Shown here: positions 54,114 through 64,000 of the stretch, one piece after another | Layout of the letters: each line of letters begins with the position of its first letter | Position numbering within the stretch: the stretch's first letter is position 1 | Translations under genes and position numbers: made by a program | Assembly (NCBI GenBank): GCA_035610365.1 | Contig: CM069432.1 | Span: forward strand, 231,158,532-231,222,531 | DNA from: Aquatica leii | Taxonomy: Eukaryota; Arthropoda; Insecta; Coleoptera; Lampyridae | Direction: 5' to 3' | Length of the DNA stretch: 64,000 nt | Notes under the pieces: generated by a model | The model's input: only the letters and a program-made list of their open reading frames with translations | Databases searched by the model: none | What the model was told of the DNA's origin: nothing

Positions 54114-56404
54114 CCTTTCGATTACCGTTGGGGTCTTTTTTGACCCCAGACGTGTTGTTTTTGTTGTCTTTTCTTAAATTTTTCTTACAACTGTCCCAAT
54201 ATTTTTTTAGTTGAGTTTCTTTCAACAATGTTTAATAATATTTAACAAATTTTTCAATTGTTATGTGTTTTGCGACGTAAAAAAAAATATTGTCGTTGGG
54301 GTCATATTTTACTCCACTTGGTAACCGACGTTCTAAAAAGTAATTCTAATATTTTGTCTGCATTTGTCATCTAATCTGCTTGCTTCAACGTGTTATTCGT
54401 CTGAATCATGATTACTACCATTCCGTCTTTAGTCATTACATTCGGTGAGTTTGTTCGAATCAGTTGAAAAGTCTGTATGCTGTGTTATTACATTTGATTG
54501 GAAATAGTTGTTGTTAAATCATGGCTAGAAAATATTTGTCTCAGCGTGAAGTGGAAGAAATAGCTAGCAATATTAATTTACTGAATGAAATTGAAGATGA
54601 AATTTTATCTGACAATAGTGATGCCGAATTTGAAGAAGTAAGTGAACCTGATGTAAACCTGATTGAAAGTTTAGAAGAGGATGACAGTGATGATAATTCG
54701 CCCAAGATATACTGGTGGGTAAAGATGGTTCCATATGGAAAAAAGATAAGCCTCATGTTAGAAGACGAAATCAGCGAAATATTCTAAAAGCACCGCCAGG
54801 ATTAACAAAATTCAGTGAACATATTTCAAAATGCCTAGATGCTTTCCATTTATTTATCTCGAAAGACATTACGGACATAATACTTAGAGAAACAAACATT
54901 CGAGCTAGAAGAATTGTAGGTGATACGTGGAAGCCAGCAGATGCGGATGAGTTACATGCATTTTTTGGATTACTGCTTCTAGCTGGTGGTTTGAAAGCAC
55001 GCCAAGAACCAATATTGGAGCTGTGGAGTACGAAATACATGTCTTTCCATAGAACAATTTTTTGTGCTGCAATGTCTCGTAATCGAACGAGAGACCTTTT
55101 GAAATACATTTGATTTGACGATATGAACACCCGAGAAGAACGACGGGCAACAGATAAATTAGCAGCTATTCGTAACATTCACAATATTCTTGCTGCAAAA
55201 AAAATTGAATAACCCTAATCTTGAAGTATGTATTGATGAACAACTTGTTCCTTTCCGTGGGAAATGTGTTTTTCGAGTGTATATGAAGTCGAAGCCAGAT
55301 AAATACGGAATTAAAATCTGGGCTTTATGCGATGTTAATAACAGATATTGCTGGAATTTCCAAATATATACTGGAATGGTAGACATGTAGACAACGCTCC
55401 AGAACGGGAACAAGGTAAAACACAATTTTATTGTTTTATGCACGAATATAAAATTTCATTTCTAGGGAAGCGGGTAGTTTTGGATTTGGTTGAGGGTTTG
55501 AGAGAGGGTTATGGTATTACCACAGATAAATTTTTTACGTCTATGTCTTTGGCGAAGGAGCTACTGCAGCAATAAAAACCTTGGCCGGAACAATTCGTAA
55601 AACACGTAGAGAAATACCAAATGAATTTTTGCCAAAAAGAAATCGAGCAGAATACTCAAGCGAAATTCTATATGGAAAAGACACAATTTTAGTATCTTAC
55701 GTACCTAAAAAATATAGAAGTTATCTTGGACTATGATAGCTGCAAAGCAGCTGTGGACAGCGTCGATAAAATGGTGAAGGAATACCCATGCAGAAGAAAT
55801 ACAAATCGCTGGCCTCTTGTTCTATTTTTTAATTTCGTTGATATTGATGCCATGAATGCATTTATTCTATACACTACGAAATTTGGAAATTTTGAAAAAG
55901 GGAAAACATCCCAAAGGGGATTATTTTTGCACTTGGGTTTGAATTAGTGATCCCAAATATCAAAAAACGTACACTTCAAGGATTACCAAAAGATGTACAG
56001 AATGCAATAGCAATGGTTTTCGCAGGCACAGAACCAGAGGTAGTGGGACCGCAAGACAAAACTATCGCTCGCCCAAAAAGAGGTCGTTGTAAGATATGTT
56101 CAAGAGCAAATGACAAAAAATGTTCGGAAACATGTGAAAAGTGCAAACTCTTTGTATGTAAACAACATTGCCAGAAAAAAGCTGCAATAATATGTAATAG
56201 TTGTTGCCCTCACTAATTTATGTTTACATTTTATTTTTATATTTTTATTAGTTTATATAAAATCTAATGTTAATTTAAAATATTAATAAAGGTTACCATT
56301 ACAAATTAATCGGTTTTTCTATACAAAATAAGAAAAAGAACCTGGGGTCAAATCTGACCCCATATGGTAATCGGCGCCTCAAAAATTCCTTGGTAATCCG
56401 AAGG
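54114..56404 (+). mobile_element. piggyBac-like transposon, 2,291 bp
   Basis: Ends CCTTTCGATTACC (54,114) and GGTAATCCGAAGG (56,404) are inverted repeats. The right flank is TTAA (56,405-56,408), the left is ATAA (54,110-54,113), one mutation from TTAA. Near each end lies a palindrome: TGGGGTC-tttttt-GACCCCA (54,129-54,148) and TGGGGTCA-aatc-TGACCCCA (56,343-56,362). The single transposase gene inside is broken. Confidence 0.93.
54521..56216 (+). pseudogene. piggyBac-like transposase, broken by several frameshifts
   Basis: ATG at 54,521 opens an acidic N-terminus (MARKYLSQREVEEIASNINL). A frameshift near 54,715 moves the reading to the frame that contains TKFSEHISKCLDAFHLFISK, DELHAFFGLLLLAGGLKARQ and MSRNRTRDLLKYI. 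A stop at 55,111, then LEVCIDEQLVPFRGKCVFRV (first catalytic region, CIDEQ), KIWALCDVNNRYCWNFQIYT, YGITTDKFFTSMSLAKELL (second Asp), NFVDIDAMNAFILYT (third Asp), and finally the tail GRCKICSRANDKKC with CEKCKLFVCKQHC (55,947-56,216). All three catalytic Asps are still present. At least five breaks, so this copy is inactive but younger than the other two piggyBacs. Confidence 0.93.
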
Positions 56405-56408
56405 TTAA

Positions 56409-56765
56409 GAGAATTGATAATTCACGCTTGCAGCGTTCTAGCCGTCTGCTGTAATGTTTATAATTTAATTTGTTTAACATTCAGTACATCTTTCAATAAA
56501 GCTGGCAACGCTGCAATAGAAAAAGTTTACGCTCCGCCATTTTCTAATTCGTACTTTGCAATGGTAACAATGTTTGGAGTGTCTAACAGTTTCCATGTTA
56601 TCCAAGCCATAACATAATTGTATTATTTGAAATTAGGTTTGTAGCTTAGTTCTGTAATTGTGGTTGCTTGTTGAAACCATTCCAAAATACCACGTGTCGC
56701 ACTTGAACTGTGATAATCTTAATAATTCTTCTTCTTTTTGTTTATTACCAAACTGGAAATAGTTA
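56409..56765. other. No recognised feature
   Basis: Between the piggyBac end and the left inverted repeat of the Harbinger region. The open frame 56,390-56,617 straddles the transposon end and is not a gene. Confidence 0.45.
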
Positions 56766-57070
56766 TACAGGGTTATTCACGCTACACGACTCGAAATGTT
56801 GTGGCAAAAATCCGTGACTTTCAATTATGGTTACTTTTTAAAATTAAATTTAAAATTACTTTCATATTATACAGGGTGTCGCAAAGGAGATAAAAGTATG
56901 AAAGCTGTGTTTTTTAATTAAACCCTCTGTATATTATTACATTTTTGGATTCCGTGTTCAAAATAAGGGTGTGTTTTAATAACGTTTAGAAGACCTAAAC
57001 CTTAATTTTTTTTTGAAATTTCAATTTTGTCAAAACATAACCTAATTTTTATGTTTGAGATACATAAGAA
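56766..57070. repeat. Long inverted repeat, left arm (partner 61,690-62,000)
   Basis: Diverged but clear inverted match to 61,690-62,000. Read in the same sense, landmarks are ATGTTGTGGCAAAAA / ATGTTGTGGTAAAAA, ATGGTTACTTTTTAAAA / ATGGTTACTTTTAAAAA, TTCATATTATACAGGGTGTC / TTCATATTATACAGGTTGTC, CTGTATATTATTACATTTTT / CTGTATATTATTGCATTTTT and AAACATAACCTAATTTTTAT / AAATATAACCAAATTTTCAT. The TACAGGGTG words resemble ends of common insect DNA transposons. Confidence 0.85.
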
Positions 57071-57579
57071 GTATCTAAGTTATGCGAGCAAAATTTACAG
57101 TGATGACCACATTTATCTTGGGGTCTTCATTAGATCAAAACTTCATCCGATCGTATGCATCCACTCGGATACGCCGAGACAACTCAATACTCTAGTTTTT
57201 CCGGCTTGAATCGAGTGAATCGAATTTACGTTGTATTTTGAGGTTATTGTAGTTTGTGTAATTATGAAATTAAAAAAGAAAACGGTTGCTGCTACCGTTT
57301 TAGCTGTTCTACTTTATTATTAACATAAAGTATGGTTAATAATACTGTTCTTTTTCTGAAGTGGCGACAAAGGCAGCAAGCAAGGATAAATGGATTACAA
57401 AGTTCAGAATAATAAAAAGAACTCATCCTAGAAATATTATGTTAATATGCAGATTACAACTATATATTGAAGGGCAAATTGTAGGGTTAATTTTGCAAAG
57501 TAGAAAACCACGTATGGCAAATAAATTCCAAACTCATGATTGGTGAAAAAATGTGTTATGGACAGGAAATAAACTTAGT
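57071..57579. other. Leader of the Harbinger-like gene, mostly unreadable
   Basis: Contains scraps that could be the transposase N-terminus (WRQRQQARINGL at about 57,362), but no continuous frame. Confidence 0.35.
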
Positions 57580-58603
57580 GATGCAGATTAGCGGGAGAAT
57601 TTTAGAGTAACAAAGAATACCTTTATGCATATATGTAACTAGCTACGTGAAGCATTAAAAGTAAAGTTCAATCGGTTCAATATATTTTGGCAACAATGGG
57701 AGATTGTTAATGTAGAGAAAAAAGTGACAATGGCTAGTTAATCAGTTTAGGGTGCATAAATCTGCATTGTTTAAAGCGCTGCATGAGTTTGTCATTGCAA
57801 CTAATAAAATTTTAACACCAACACATATTCGGATGCCAAGTGAAGCAGAAGCTCCGGAAACTGCAAGATGTTTTGAGCACTATAGTCATATACCCAGTTT
57901 AATAGGTGCAATTGATGGCACACATATATCAGTTCAATCACCATCTAATGGATACAGGGATTATGTAAATCGTAAGGGTCTGCCATCGATGGTACTACTG
58001 GGAGTGGTTATATATCGATTTATTGATATTTCTATAAAGAATCTTGGAGCTGTACATGATGCTGCAGTGTTGACTATTTCAAACTTATATAAAAATGTGA
58101 ATAACGTTATTCCTAAGGTAATTTCATCTATAAAGGTACCTGTTGTTTAAATATTAATAGTTATTTGTAGGGCACCGTTAATTTAAATGTTAGAGATTTG
58201 CGGTACATAATAATAGGCGACCCAGCTTCTTCCCTGGCTTATGAAAGGTTATATTGACAGAGGTTTAACAGCAAATAAAGATTCATTTAATGCTTATATG
58301 AACTCTTCTCGTAAAGGTGTTGAAATAGTATTTAGTCGCTTAAAAGTAAGGTGGAGATCTTCTTTAAAACGCTTAGAGATATTTCATTCGTTTGTTCCAC
58401 ACGTTGTTGGTGCATGTTGTACATTGCATAATATTGTCGAAACGTTTAAAGATAAATTTGTGGATAGTTGGGCAAGAGCAGTAGACGATGCCAAAATAAT
58501 TTTCCATCAACCCACAACCGTTGCAGACCGTAATTACGTGGACTATGGGAAGTCATTACCCTTTACGCACATCCAAATCATAATTATTTATTATATTTTG
58601 TAA
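57580..58603 (+). pseudogene. PIF/Harbinger-like transposase relic
   Basis: Pieces in order: ENFRVTKNTFMHICN, LREALK, VEKKVTMAS (about 57,597-57,735), then the open frame 57,752-58,150 with PSLIGAIDGTHISVQSPSNG (first catalytic Asp), DYVNRKG and KNLGAVHDAAVLTISNLY (second Asp). About 90 bases further, after a possible short intron or decay, DLRYIIIGDPASS. A one-base shift leads to 58,241-58,603 with MKGYIDRGLTANKDSFN, SSRKGVEIVFSRLKVRWRSS (Glu region) and VGACCTLHNI. This is the DDE_Tnp_4/HARBI1-type order with all three acidic residues present. The frame is broken at least three times. Confidence 0.85.
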
Positions 58604-58859
58604 TGCCCTACCTAATTTTTTAGAAAAGTAAGTGTGTAATTACAATTTATTTTAATAATATTAGTCATAAAGTGTTTTTCTGAAATAACTTCAAACTTTA
58701 ACAAGGTTTAATTATTATTTACACGGGTAGCATATGAACGATTTGAATTTCCCACCAAAATACTTTTTAATTTGAGTGTACCTTTAGAATTAAAGTAACA
58801 CCAGCCACGCCTCTCCAGGTACTTTGTTTATTCAGTTCAGCTGTAGTTAATTTAAATAT

Positions 58860-59640
58860 CGTAGGTCGCGCAAGATCGTTATGCGCAAATACCAATCGTT
58901 CGTTTTTTTTCAATTGTGTTTTTCGCAAGTCAACACGTTGACTTAGCTTTTAAGCCTTCTTAATGTAATTAAAAGGGCAAGAATTCGTTAAAATTGTTGA
59001 ATTTATTGTAATCTCGTTTTGTCGTTAATAGCTTTCAAGATTTGGTTCATGAAAATCGATTTGGATCGAATATTTAGTCGAAAATTGAAATGAAGCATGG
59101 CACATTTGGTTATAGAAAAATGGTGTCTTCATATTGTAGTATCGATCCAACTTTGTAAATCGTAAATCTCGTTACAATTGGAAGTAGCATCCCAATTGAG
59201 ATATCGTCGTAGCATAAATGGAATTCGCTTTTATGTCTACAAATCGTTGTTATCGTATTTGAAGAATTACATTTACTGGACTCGCAGAAATTGTAAATTT
59301 CCATTGAGTATCGTACTGTGGATAAGGAAACTTCAACGTTTTACCTTGTCAAATTATTGCATACATAAGGTATGAAATTCGTTATTTCGTAAATCGTATA
59401 AGTTTCGAAGGATGTACATTGATTGCATCTCTTCACCATCGCTTTCGTTGATATTGAAATTTGGAAATTTAAATAGAAGCCTATGTCGTTGGACATAGAA
59501 ATCGCTAATTCGTAAATATTATAATAATATTTAGCTTTCGTTGTAAGACGAAACATCGTAAAATTAGTAATATTTGCTTTTCGTTGTTCGATTGTATAGA
59601 TCGAAATTGATTTTTATAAATTGGCATCGTAACTTTGTAA
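58860..59640. other. TCG-rich, strand-asymmetric block
   Basis: Between 59,041 and 59,640 I count 30 CpG dinucleotides on the plus strand; 28 are preceded by T (TCG) and two by A. CGA on the same strand is seen only about eight times. Words such as TCGTAAAT and TTTCGTTG recur without regular spacing. No coding motif. It may be a decayed repeat. The adjoining 58,604-58,859 and 59,641-60,059 hold nothing I recognise. Confidence 0.7.
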
Positions 59641-60059
59641 ATAATTTAGTTTATAACCTTGTGAAAGACAGGTCTGATCTTAGTTTAAAATTAGAAAATT
59701 TAGTAGCAGTTATTTATCTAAATGATTTAATTTATTTTCATGTATATAAATTTGTAATCTTTGTACATATGTTATAAATTGTTTGATTTATATTTCTTTT
59801 GTTGGTTATTGAATTTGTGCATTTAGTAAATAGATTTTTTTATTTGATATTGTGTTTATTAATTATTGCAACAGAAATAGAATGCACAAGTTTTAGTAAA
59901 ATTTGTCATTGATCTGTTACCTGAACATGCGAATTGGGATACATAGAAAAAAGTTCAGTGATTGAAGCTGTTCAAATTGTTTGTTTCGTATTGGTTAATA
60001 TAGTAAACGATATTATTGTTGATATCGGTTTCATTTGTAATAAAACGTTGCCTATAATA

Positions 60060-60505
60060 AAATTTAACTCACTATAAACTTCCTCAAGTATTACTTCCCC
60101 CGGCTAGCTAGAATCAAAACCTTCTTGTTGGACCAATGGATGATGACCTAGGATTTCATCAAACGTTTCATATAACTCATACTCATTAGGGTCATTCCTA
60201 CTGACTCCATTATGCGTTTTACACTTGTAGTATTCGGCTATTAAGTACAACCACAGTATGATAATTTAAACACCTTTCAAATTCTTCCATTTGATGGCTA
60301 ACTGTCCAACGTCCATGTGAAAGCCTGTATGCTCCGTAAGTGTAACCAATGTTTTAAAAATATTGCCAACACGTAGTCGCTTTCCATCCATAAAGCCAAC
60401 GATGTGCATCTCGTTAATTACTTTTAGGAAAAAAAGAACTTTCTCACTCGACCACACATTCCTCTTTTTCTTTATTAACACCATTTCGCACAAAAAAGGA
60501 GGCAA
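60060..60505 (-). pseudogene. Myb/SANT-like DNA-binding protein of a Harbinger element
   Basis: Minus-strand frame 60,505-60,266 contains KRNVWSSEKVLFFLKVINEM, FKTLVTLTEHTGFHM and GQLAIKWKNLKG. This is the Trp-spaced Myb/SANT-like (MADF-related) domain that Harbinger elements encode as their second gene. After a stop or short intron the next part reads YYKCKTHNGVSRNDPNEYEL and YETFDEILGHHPL (about 60,235-60,130), the usual continuation in these proteins (..W.Y...LDEILG..P). It faces away from the transposase on the plus strand 1.7 kb to the left. In Harbinger elements this protein helps the transposase enter the nucleus and bind the ends (known for the family). Confidence 0.75.
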
Positions 60506-60783
60506 ATAAAATTAATGAATGGAAACGAATATTTTAGGTTAAAACCAATAGTTTGTTGCTGTAACCAACTTGAAATTAGTGAAGAAAGATTGCCATCTTC
60601 TTTTATAGTTACGTTCATTTCTTTTCCGCAAGAACCGCCTGAAATAAAGATTGCCCAATCGCTTAAATTGCTTCTAGACAAAAATGCAACAGCTTGAGAA
60701 GAGCTTTGGTCTTGTACAACAGGTGGAGCTTTGATCCGATGGAACCCCGAGATAAACGTAGTCATCTTATACAGTATGCCCAA
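60475..60783 (-). CDS. Unrecognised open frame upstream of the Myb-like gene
   Basis: 102 codons, MGILYKMTTFISGFHRIKAP at the start, ending CLLFCAKWC. Overlaps the start of the Myb-like frame. I do not recognise it. It could be a 5' exon of the Myb-like gene or chance. The stretch 60,784-61,150 shows nothing. Confidence 0.25.
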   Translation of the reverse strand: MGILYKMTTFISGFHRIKAPPVVQDQSSSQAVAFLSRSNLSDWAIFISGGSCGKEMNVTIKEDGNLSSLISSWLQQQTIGFNLKYSFPFINFICLLFCAKWC

Positions 60784-61154
60784 AATTTAAAATCTATATA
60801 TAAGTATATACCTATCTATAATTTTATTAACTGAAATAAAAAGCACTATTTTTTAACTTACCAGAAAATGCAAATTTAAATTAGAGAATACGCAAAATAA
60901 TCGTTTTTTGCACCATTTGATTTTTAACACATTGTGTTTACAAATATCAGATAATTAACAATTATACGAATAATAAATTATAATCTAACAGACTATAACA
61001 GTAATACTGGTAATAACATACCACCGATAAATAATAAATAAAACAAGTGGATTGGAAGAAATGGATTTCACAATTGGCTCCCTCCGCCAAATTCCCGAAA
61101 TTAATTACACCATTTTTTTCATAAGGATACATAACAAGACTTGTCTACAATACG

Positions 61155-61300
61155 CCACCGGCAACGCCACACGATGTAAAAAGACACATAAGAGACACTT
61201 TTGAAACTGTAACCTGGCAAATGCTGTTAGCAGTGGTTGTCAAAAAAAGATATGCAAATATTTGGAAATGCACAATCGACATATTGAACATCTGTTATAA
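61155..61300 (+). pseudogene. C-terminal scrap of a Tc1/mariner-like transposase
   Basis: Plus strand: PPATPHDVKRHIRDTFETVT then WQMLLAVVVKKRYANIWKC, and after a one-base shift RHIEHLL followed by TAA. This resembles the end of many insect mariner-like transposases (…TP..L..RI...C..IT..ML..V...F..R...C....G.HIEHLL). Only about 48 codons remain. It lies inside the region bounded by the 300-bp inverted repeats. Confidence 0.65.
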
Positions 61301-61689
61301 ATATTTTGCTTTTGTTTTGTGTTATCGATAGTATGTTATTATTATTATTGTTGCAGTAGTCTGTTGGATTATAAATTACGTTCCAAGTTTTTAAACATTT
61401 GTAAAAATATTCTTTATTATTATTCTTATACTTGCCAATCTGATATTTTTTAAAACAACAGGCAACTATATTCATCAAAACCTTTATTAAAAAACCATTT
61501 AATAGTACAAAAAACGATTATTTGGCGTATTGTGTAAAAACGGAAAAACTTAACTATAGGGCATTCTAATACTATTCAATAGGTAATTAAAAAGTATATT
61601 TTCTGGTAAATTAAAAAATATGGCGTTCTAATTAAATTAATCAAGTTATTAATTGATAGGTTTTAACTTTTGTTTGCCTCTTAAGTATT
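61301..61689. other. No recognised feature
   Basis: AT-rich, between the mariner scrap and the right inverted repeat. The minus frame 61,227-61,478 is an Asn-rich composition artefact. Confidence 0.4.
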
Positions 61690-62000
61690 TCAAACATGAA
61701 AATTTGGTTATATTTTGATAAAATTCAAATAATTAAAAAAACCATAAAGTTTAGGCCTTATAAACTTTGTTAAAGCACAAACTTATTTTGATCGAAGAAT
61801 AAAAAATGCAATAATATACAGGAGGTTTCATTAAAAAAAACACAACTTTGATAGTTTTACGGCTTTTACGACAACCTGTATAATATGAAAATAGTTTTTA
61901 AAAGTAACCATTATAGACTTTTGAATACCACAAAAGTAAAATATTTTGAAGTTTTTACCACAACATACCCAGTCGTATAACCATGTATAAGTTTTCGTAC
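61690..62000. repeat. Long inverted repeat, right arm (partner 56,766-57,070)
   Basis: Inverted, diverged copy of 56,766-57,070; see that entry for matching words. Outer edge approximate. Confidence 0.85.
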
Positions 62001-62799
62001 AAAGTTACCTAAGGATTTGGAAAAACGTATCGACCAAAGATATCTACAAACCATAAGTCCTACAGGCATTTTGTGTGCGTACGTATTAACAAGATTTGTA
62101 ATAAGTATAACCCTTGCTTTTGCTAACTACTTCGGTTTAATTTTAACTACATTACACTATTTAGTGTGTTTTTAAGGCAACGTTTTGTGGGACCTATGTG
62201 TCTACATCCGATTAACTAAAGTGGCTACTTATTTTAGTATTTTAACGTAAAGAAGTCAACACATATGTCTTACAAAACGTCGCTCTAGAAACACACTAAA
62301 TAGTGTTTTTTGTTCCCTTTTACGCCAGAAAGATTTACCACCGTTCTTCAATCCGTCACTATGAAGGTACAATATTTTCGGCTAATGTTAAACTGAGACA
62401 CGTATACTAATGTTAGACATCACTATCATTTTGTGTACTTATCATAAAAACTGTGTTATTCACCACGTTTTCTGCAATAGTAATTTACCTAGCAAGGGTC
62501 GAAAGTAAGACATAGCATAACGAACGTTAATGCAACGCGAGGCCGCATGGTGCATGTGAGTGAGTTATACTATGATACTTTCGACTAGAGTAACGTACAT
62601 TATTTTTTGTGTTACCTTTGGTAAAATTAATTTTTTTTAATTGAAAAAAACTACCAGAAATTTAATGTTGGTGTCATTACTAAATCTGTCAAATTTGAGG
62701 TTAACTTTAACATCGTTTTTATTCAATTTTTCTACCTATCGCATACTCGTTTTAATATACTAATTGAGTTTGAAATCTCTATCCGTAGTTTTCTAAATT
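62001..62799. other. No recognised feature
   Basis: AT-rich. ACACTAAATAGTGT-like words occur at about 62,156-62,170 and 62,293-62,305 without a larger structure. Confidence 0.4.
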
Positions 62800-63350
62800 C
62801 TTTATTGCTTAGGCACGGTATGTGAGAAGTGCAGTTCCATTTTTATTTATAGTGTAACCTAAGAAGGTTACTTGCTCTTGCCCAAACCCAAATGTACATT
62901 TATTGAAGTTGATCCAGATATCATCTGTTCTTGTTTGCGAAATTACAAATATATAATCCACGTAACAGTAGCAAAAATTCAGTCAGTTGTGACTTTATTG
63001 ATAAAACGTTGAAACGTTTGTGCTGCATTGCGCAGCCAAAATGACATTCGTAAGAATTCGAAAAGTACACACGCGGTTGTTACTGTAGTTTTTGCTGTCA
63101 TCTATGTGTACTCGTGAAGGTAAAATAGTACCAACAAAGTCCTCATGTTTTGTCGTAACATCCTCTTGATTTTGAACGGTAACGATAACGAGATTTGCTA
63201 CGTTCCCGATCTTTATTGTCTCGTAAGTTCAGCTACTTGTGTTATCCTTTCAATTTTTGCTTGAAGTTGTTCATGCATTGTTAAAGATAGTAAAAGTGAT
63301 GTCTGTGCATGTAGTGCTTACAAAAAAATACTACCTTTATATCTGTAACA
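62800..63350 (-). pseudogene. Gypsy-type relic: end of Gag joined to reverse transcriptase
   Basis: From about 63,290 down the minus strand reads IERITQVAELTRQ and a basic run RDNKDRERSKSRYRYRSKSR, then CWYYF. This resembles the end of Gag in a group of insect Gypsy elements (basic RS-rich stretch, CWYH). After a deletion it continues with FRILTNVILAAQCSTNVSTF, NFCYCYVDYIFVIS (RT catalytic region; YVDD is now YVDY) and GQEQVTFLGYTINKNGT (about 62,885-62,840). Several stops. Protease and the first part of RT are missing. Different family from the 44.6-51.7 kb Gypsy. Confidence 0.72.
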
Positions 63351-63599
63351 TTCTTAATAAATATAATTGCAACAATTGTAGCTATATTCAATAAGTAACC
63401 ATGACGAACGTGATCATAACATGACAAACTTTAAGTACGTGCACTTACTTTTACTCTTTGCTGTATGATATTTGTTGTTACAATACGCGTCTTCTGTTAG
63501 GCATCAAAATTATTAACAATAGTCTTAATTGCCGTTGTTAAACACAGATAATTAAAAGGTGATCTATCAAGGGCGGCTGTTTAAATATAGCAAAAAAAG
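63351..63599. other. No recognised feature
   Basis: Short AT-rich spacer. Confidence 0.35.
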
Positions 63600-63805
63600 A
63601 ACTTTGACTCAAAGATGTTTTGGGGTCTACTGACGTAAACCAATAAATTGGCATAACTCTATAAAAATTCGCACGGGGTTAAATCACACGGCGTTAGTGA
63701 CCATTACTGGTCACCATAAAGCAAAATAAGCCGCTCCGGTATCTTGTTATAGAGCAACGCAATTATATTGCCGGAAGTGTGACACGTGGCACTGTCCTGC
63801 TGAAA
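63600..63805 (-). pseudogene. Tc1/mariner-like transposase fragment
   Basis: The minus strand reads GFQQDSATCHTSGNIIALLY, NKIPERLI, then CDLTPCEFL and YVSRPQNIFESK. This corresponds to FQQDGA(T/P)CHT (second Asp) and W..RSCDLTP.DFFLWG...VY..RP.T..EL in insect mariner-like transposases, where the Asp/Glu of the third position reads Glu here (TPCEFL). Two stops. Only about 65 codons remain. The last 195 bases of the window show nothing more. Confidence 0.75.
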
Positions 63806-64000
63806 CCAGAACTGCTAAATGTTCCTTGCCTTGAAAAAATTGTCATAATTTTTTTTAACTAGCAGACAAAATAACCATATTTATAGCGTTATCTAAAGTT
63901 TATTTATATTTTGTATAGCATAAAAACAATAAAATCAAAATTTCAAGTACTATGAATCTATACATGTAAAATAACTATTTAAACAATGCTTAAGTTTAAA

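Noticed and set aside
60475..60783. Possible signal-bearing host gene
   Set aside because: Overlaps the Myb-like frame of the Harbinger element and has no motif; listed only as a low-confidence frame.
1..64000. CRISPR arrays, bacterial operons, tRNA or rRNA genes, host single-copy genes
   Set aside because: None seen. Repeats lack CRISPR spacing, all recognised proteins are eukaryotic transposable elements, and no cloverleaf or rRNA-like sequence was found by eye.

Overview
This window looks like a transposon graveyard from an insect (arthropod) genome. The DNA is very AT-rich, open frames are short and mostly broken, and the one multi-exon gene that still reads through carries GT-AG introns of about 50 bases. 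Every protein family I recognise belongs to a eukaryotic mobile element. I see no host single-copy gene, no tRNA or rRNA gene, no CRISPR array and no bacterial-type operon.

Layout. 2.6-4.1 kb: minus-strand relic of a Tc1/mariner-superfamily transposase with about 81 residues between the second Asp and the Glu position (Sailor/DD82E-like). 4.8-8.1 kb: two diverged LTR-like direct repeats. 9.35-11.94 kb: piggyBac relic split by about 1.6 kb of foreign DNA holding a 77-bp tandem repeat. 15.5-18.8 kb: relic of a Mutator-like-transposase/YqaJ-exonuclease gene, split by a 1.25-kb non-autonomous TA-target element. 19.05-20.15 kb: non-LTR retrotransposon RT relic. 21.2-21.6 kb: Gypsy RNase H relic. 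22.7-23.9 kb: a long foldback. 23.9-26.0 kb: pogo/Tigger-like relic interrupted by a Penelope-type palindrome with hammerhead-like cores. 26.7-28.4 kb: Penelope-like relic (RT plus GIY-YIG). 32.1-36.0 kb: a Sailor-like element with 32-bp inverted repeats and a five-exon, 427-codon transposase frame, next to an antiparallel relic of the same family. 36.9-38.9 kb: another hammerhead-bearing palindrome, a Gypsy LTR and two convergent gag fragments.

41.0-51.9 kb is nested. A piggyBac relic is interrupted first by the second copy of the TA-target element (43,033-44,320) and then by a near-complete 7.07-kb Gypsy retrotransposon (44,581-51,651). The Gypsy has 981-bp LTRs, an AGTA target duplication, a tRNA-Lys-like primer site, gag, a textbook -1 frameshift signal, pol and a polypurine tract. 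54.1-56.4 kb: another piggyBac with visible ends and a broken transposase. 56.8-62.0 kb: a PIF/Harbinger-like transposase and a divergent Myb/SANT-like gene between ~300-bp inverted repeats, with a TCG-rich strand-asymmetric block and a mariner tail inside. 62.8-63.8 kb: minus-strand Gypsy and mariner-like fragments.

Insertion order can be read from the interruptions. Both 1.25-kb elements and the Gypsy landed inside older transposase relics and look younger than them. Points most worth a second look: the Sailor-like element whose spliced frame is intact although its first catalytic Asp is Asn; the Gypsy slippery site with its hairpin; the hammerhead cores; the two-copy TA element; and the TCG-skewed block. 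All family assignments come from reading motifs by eye; no alignment or database search was run.
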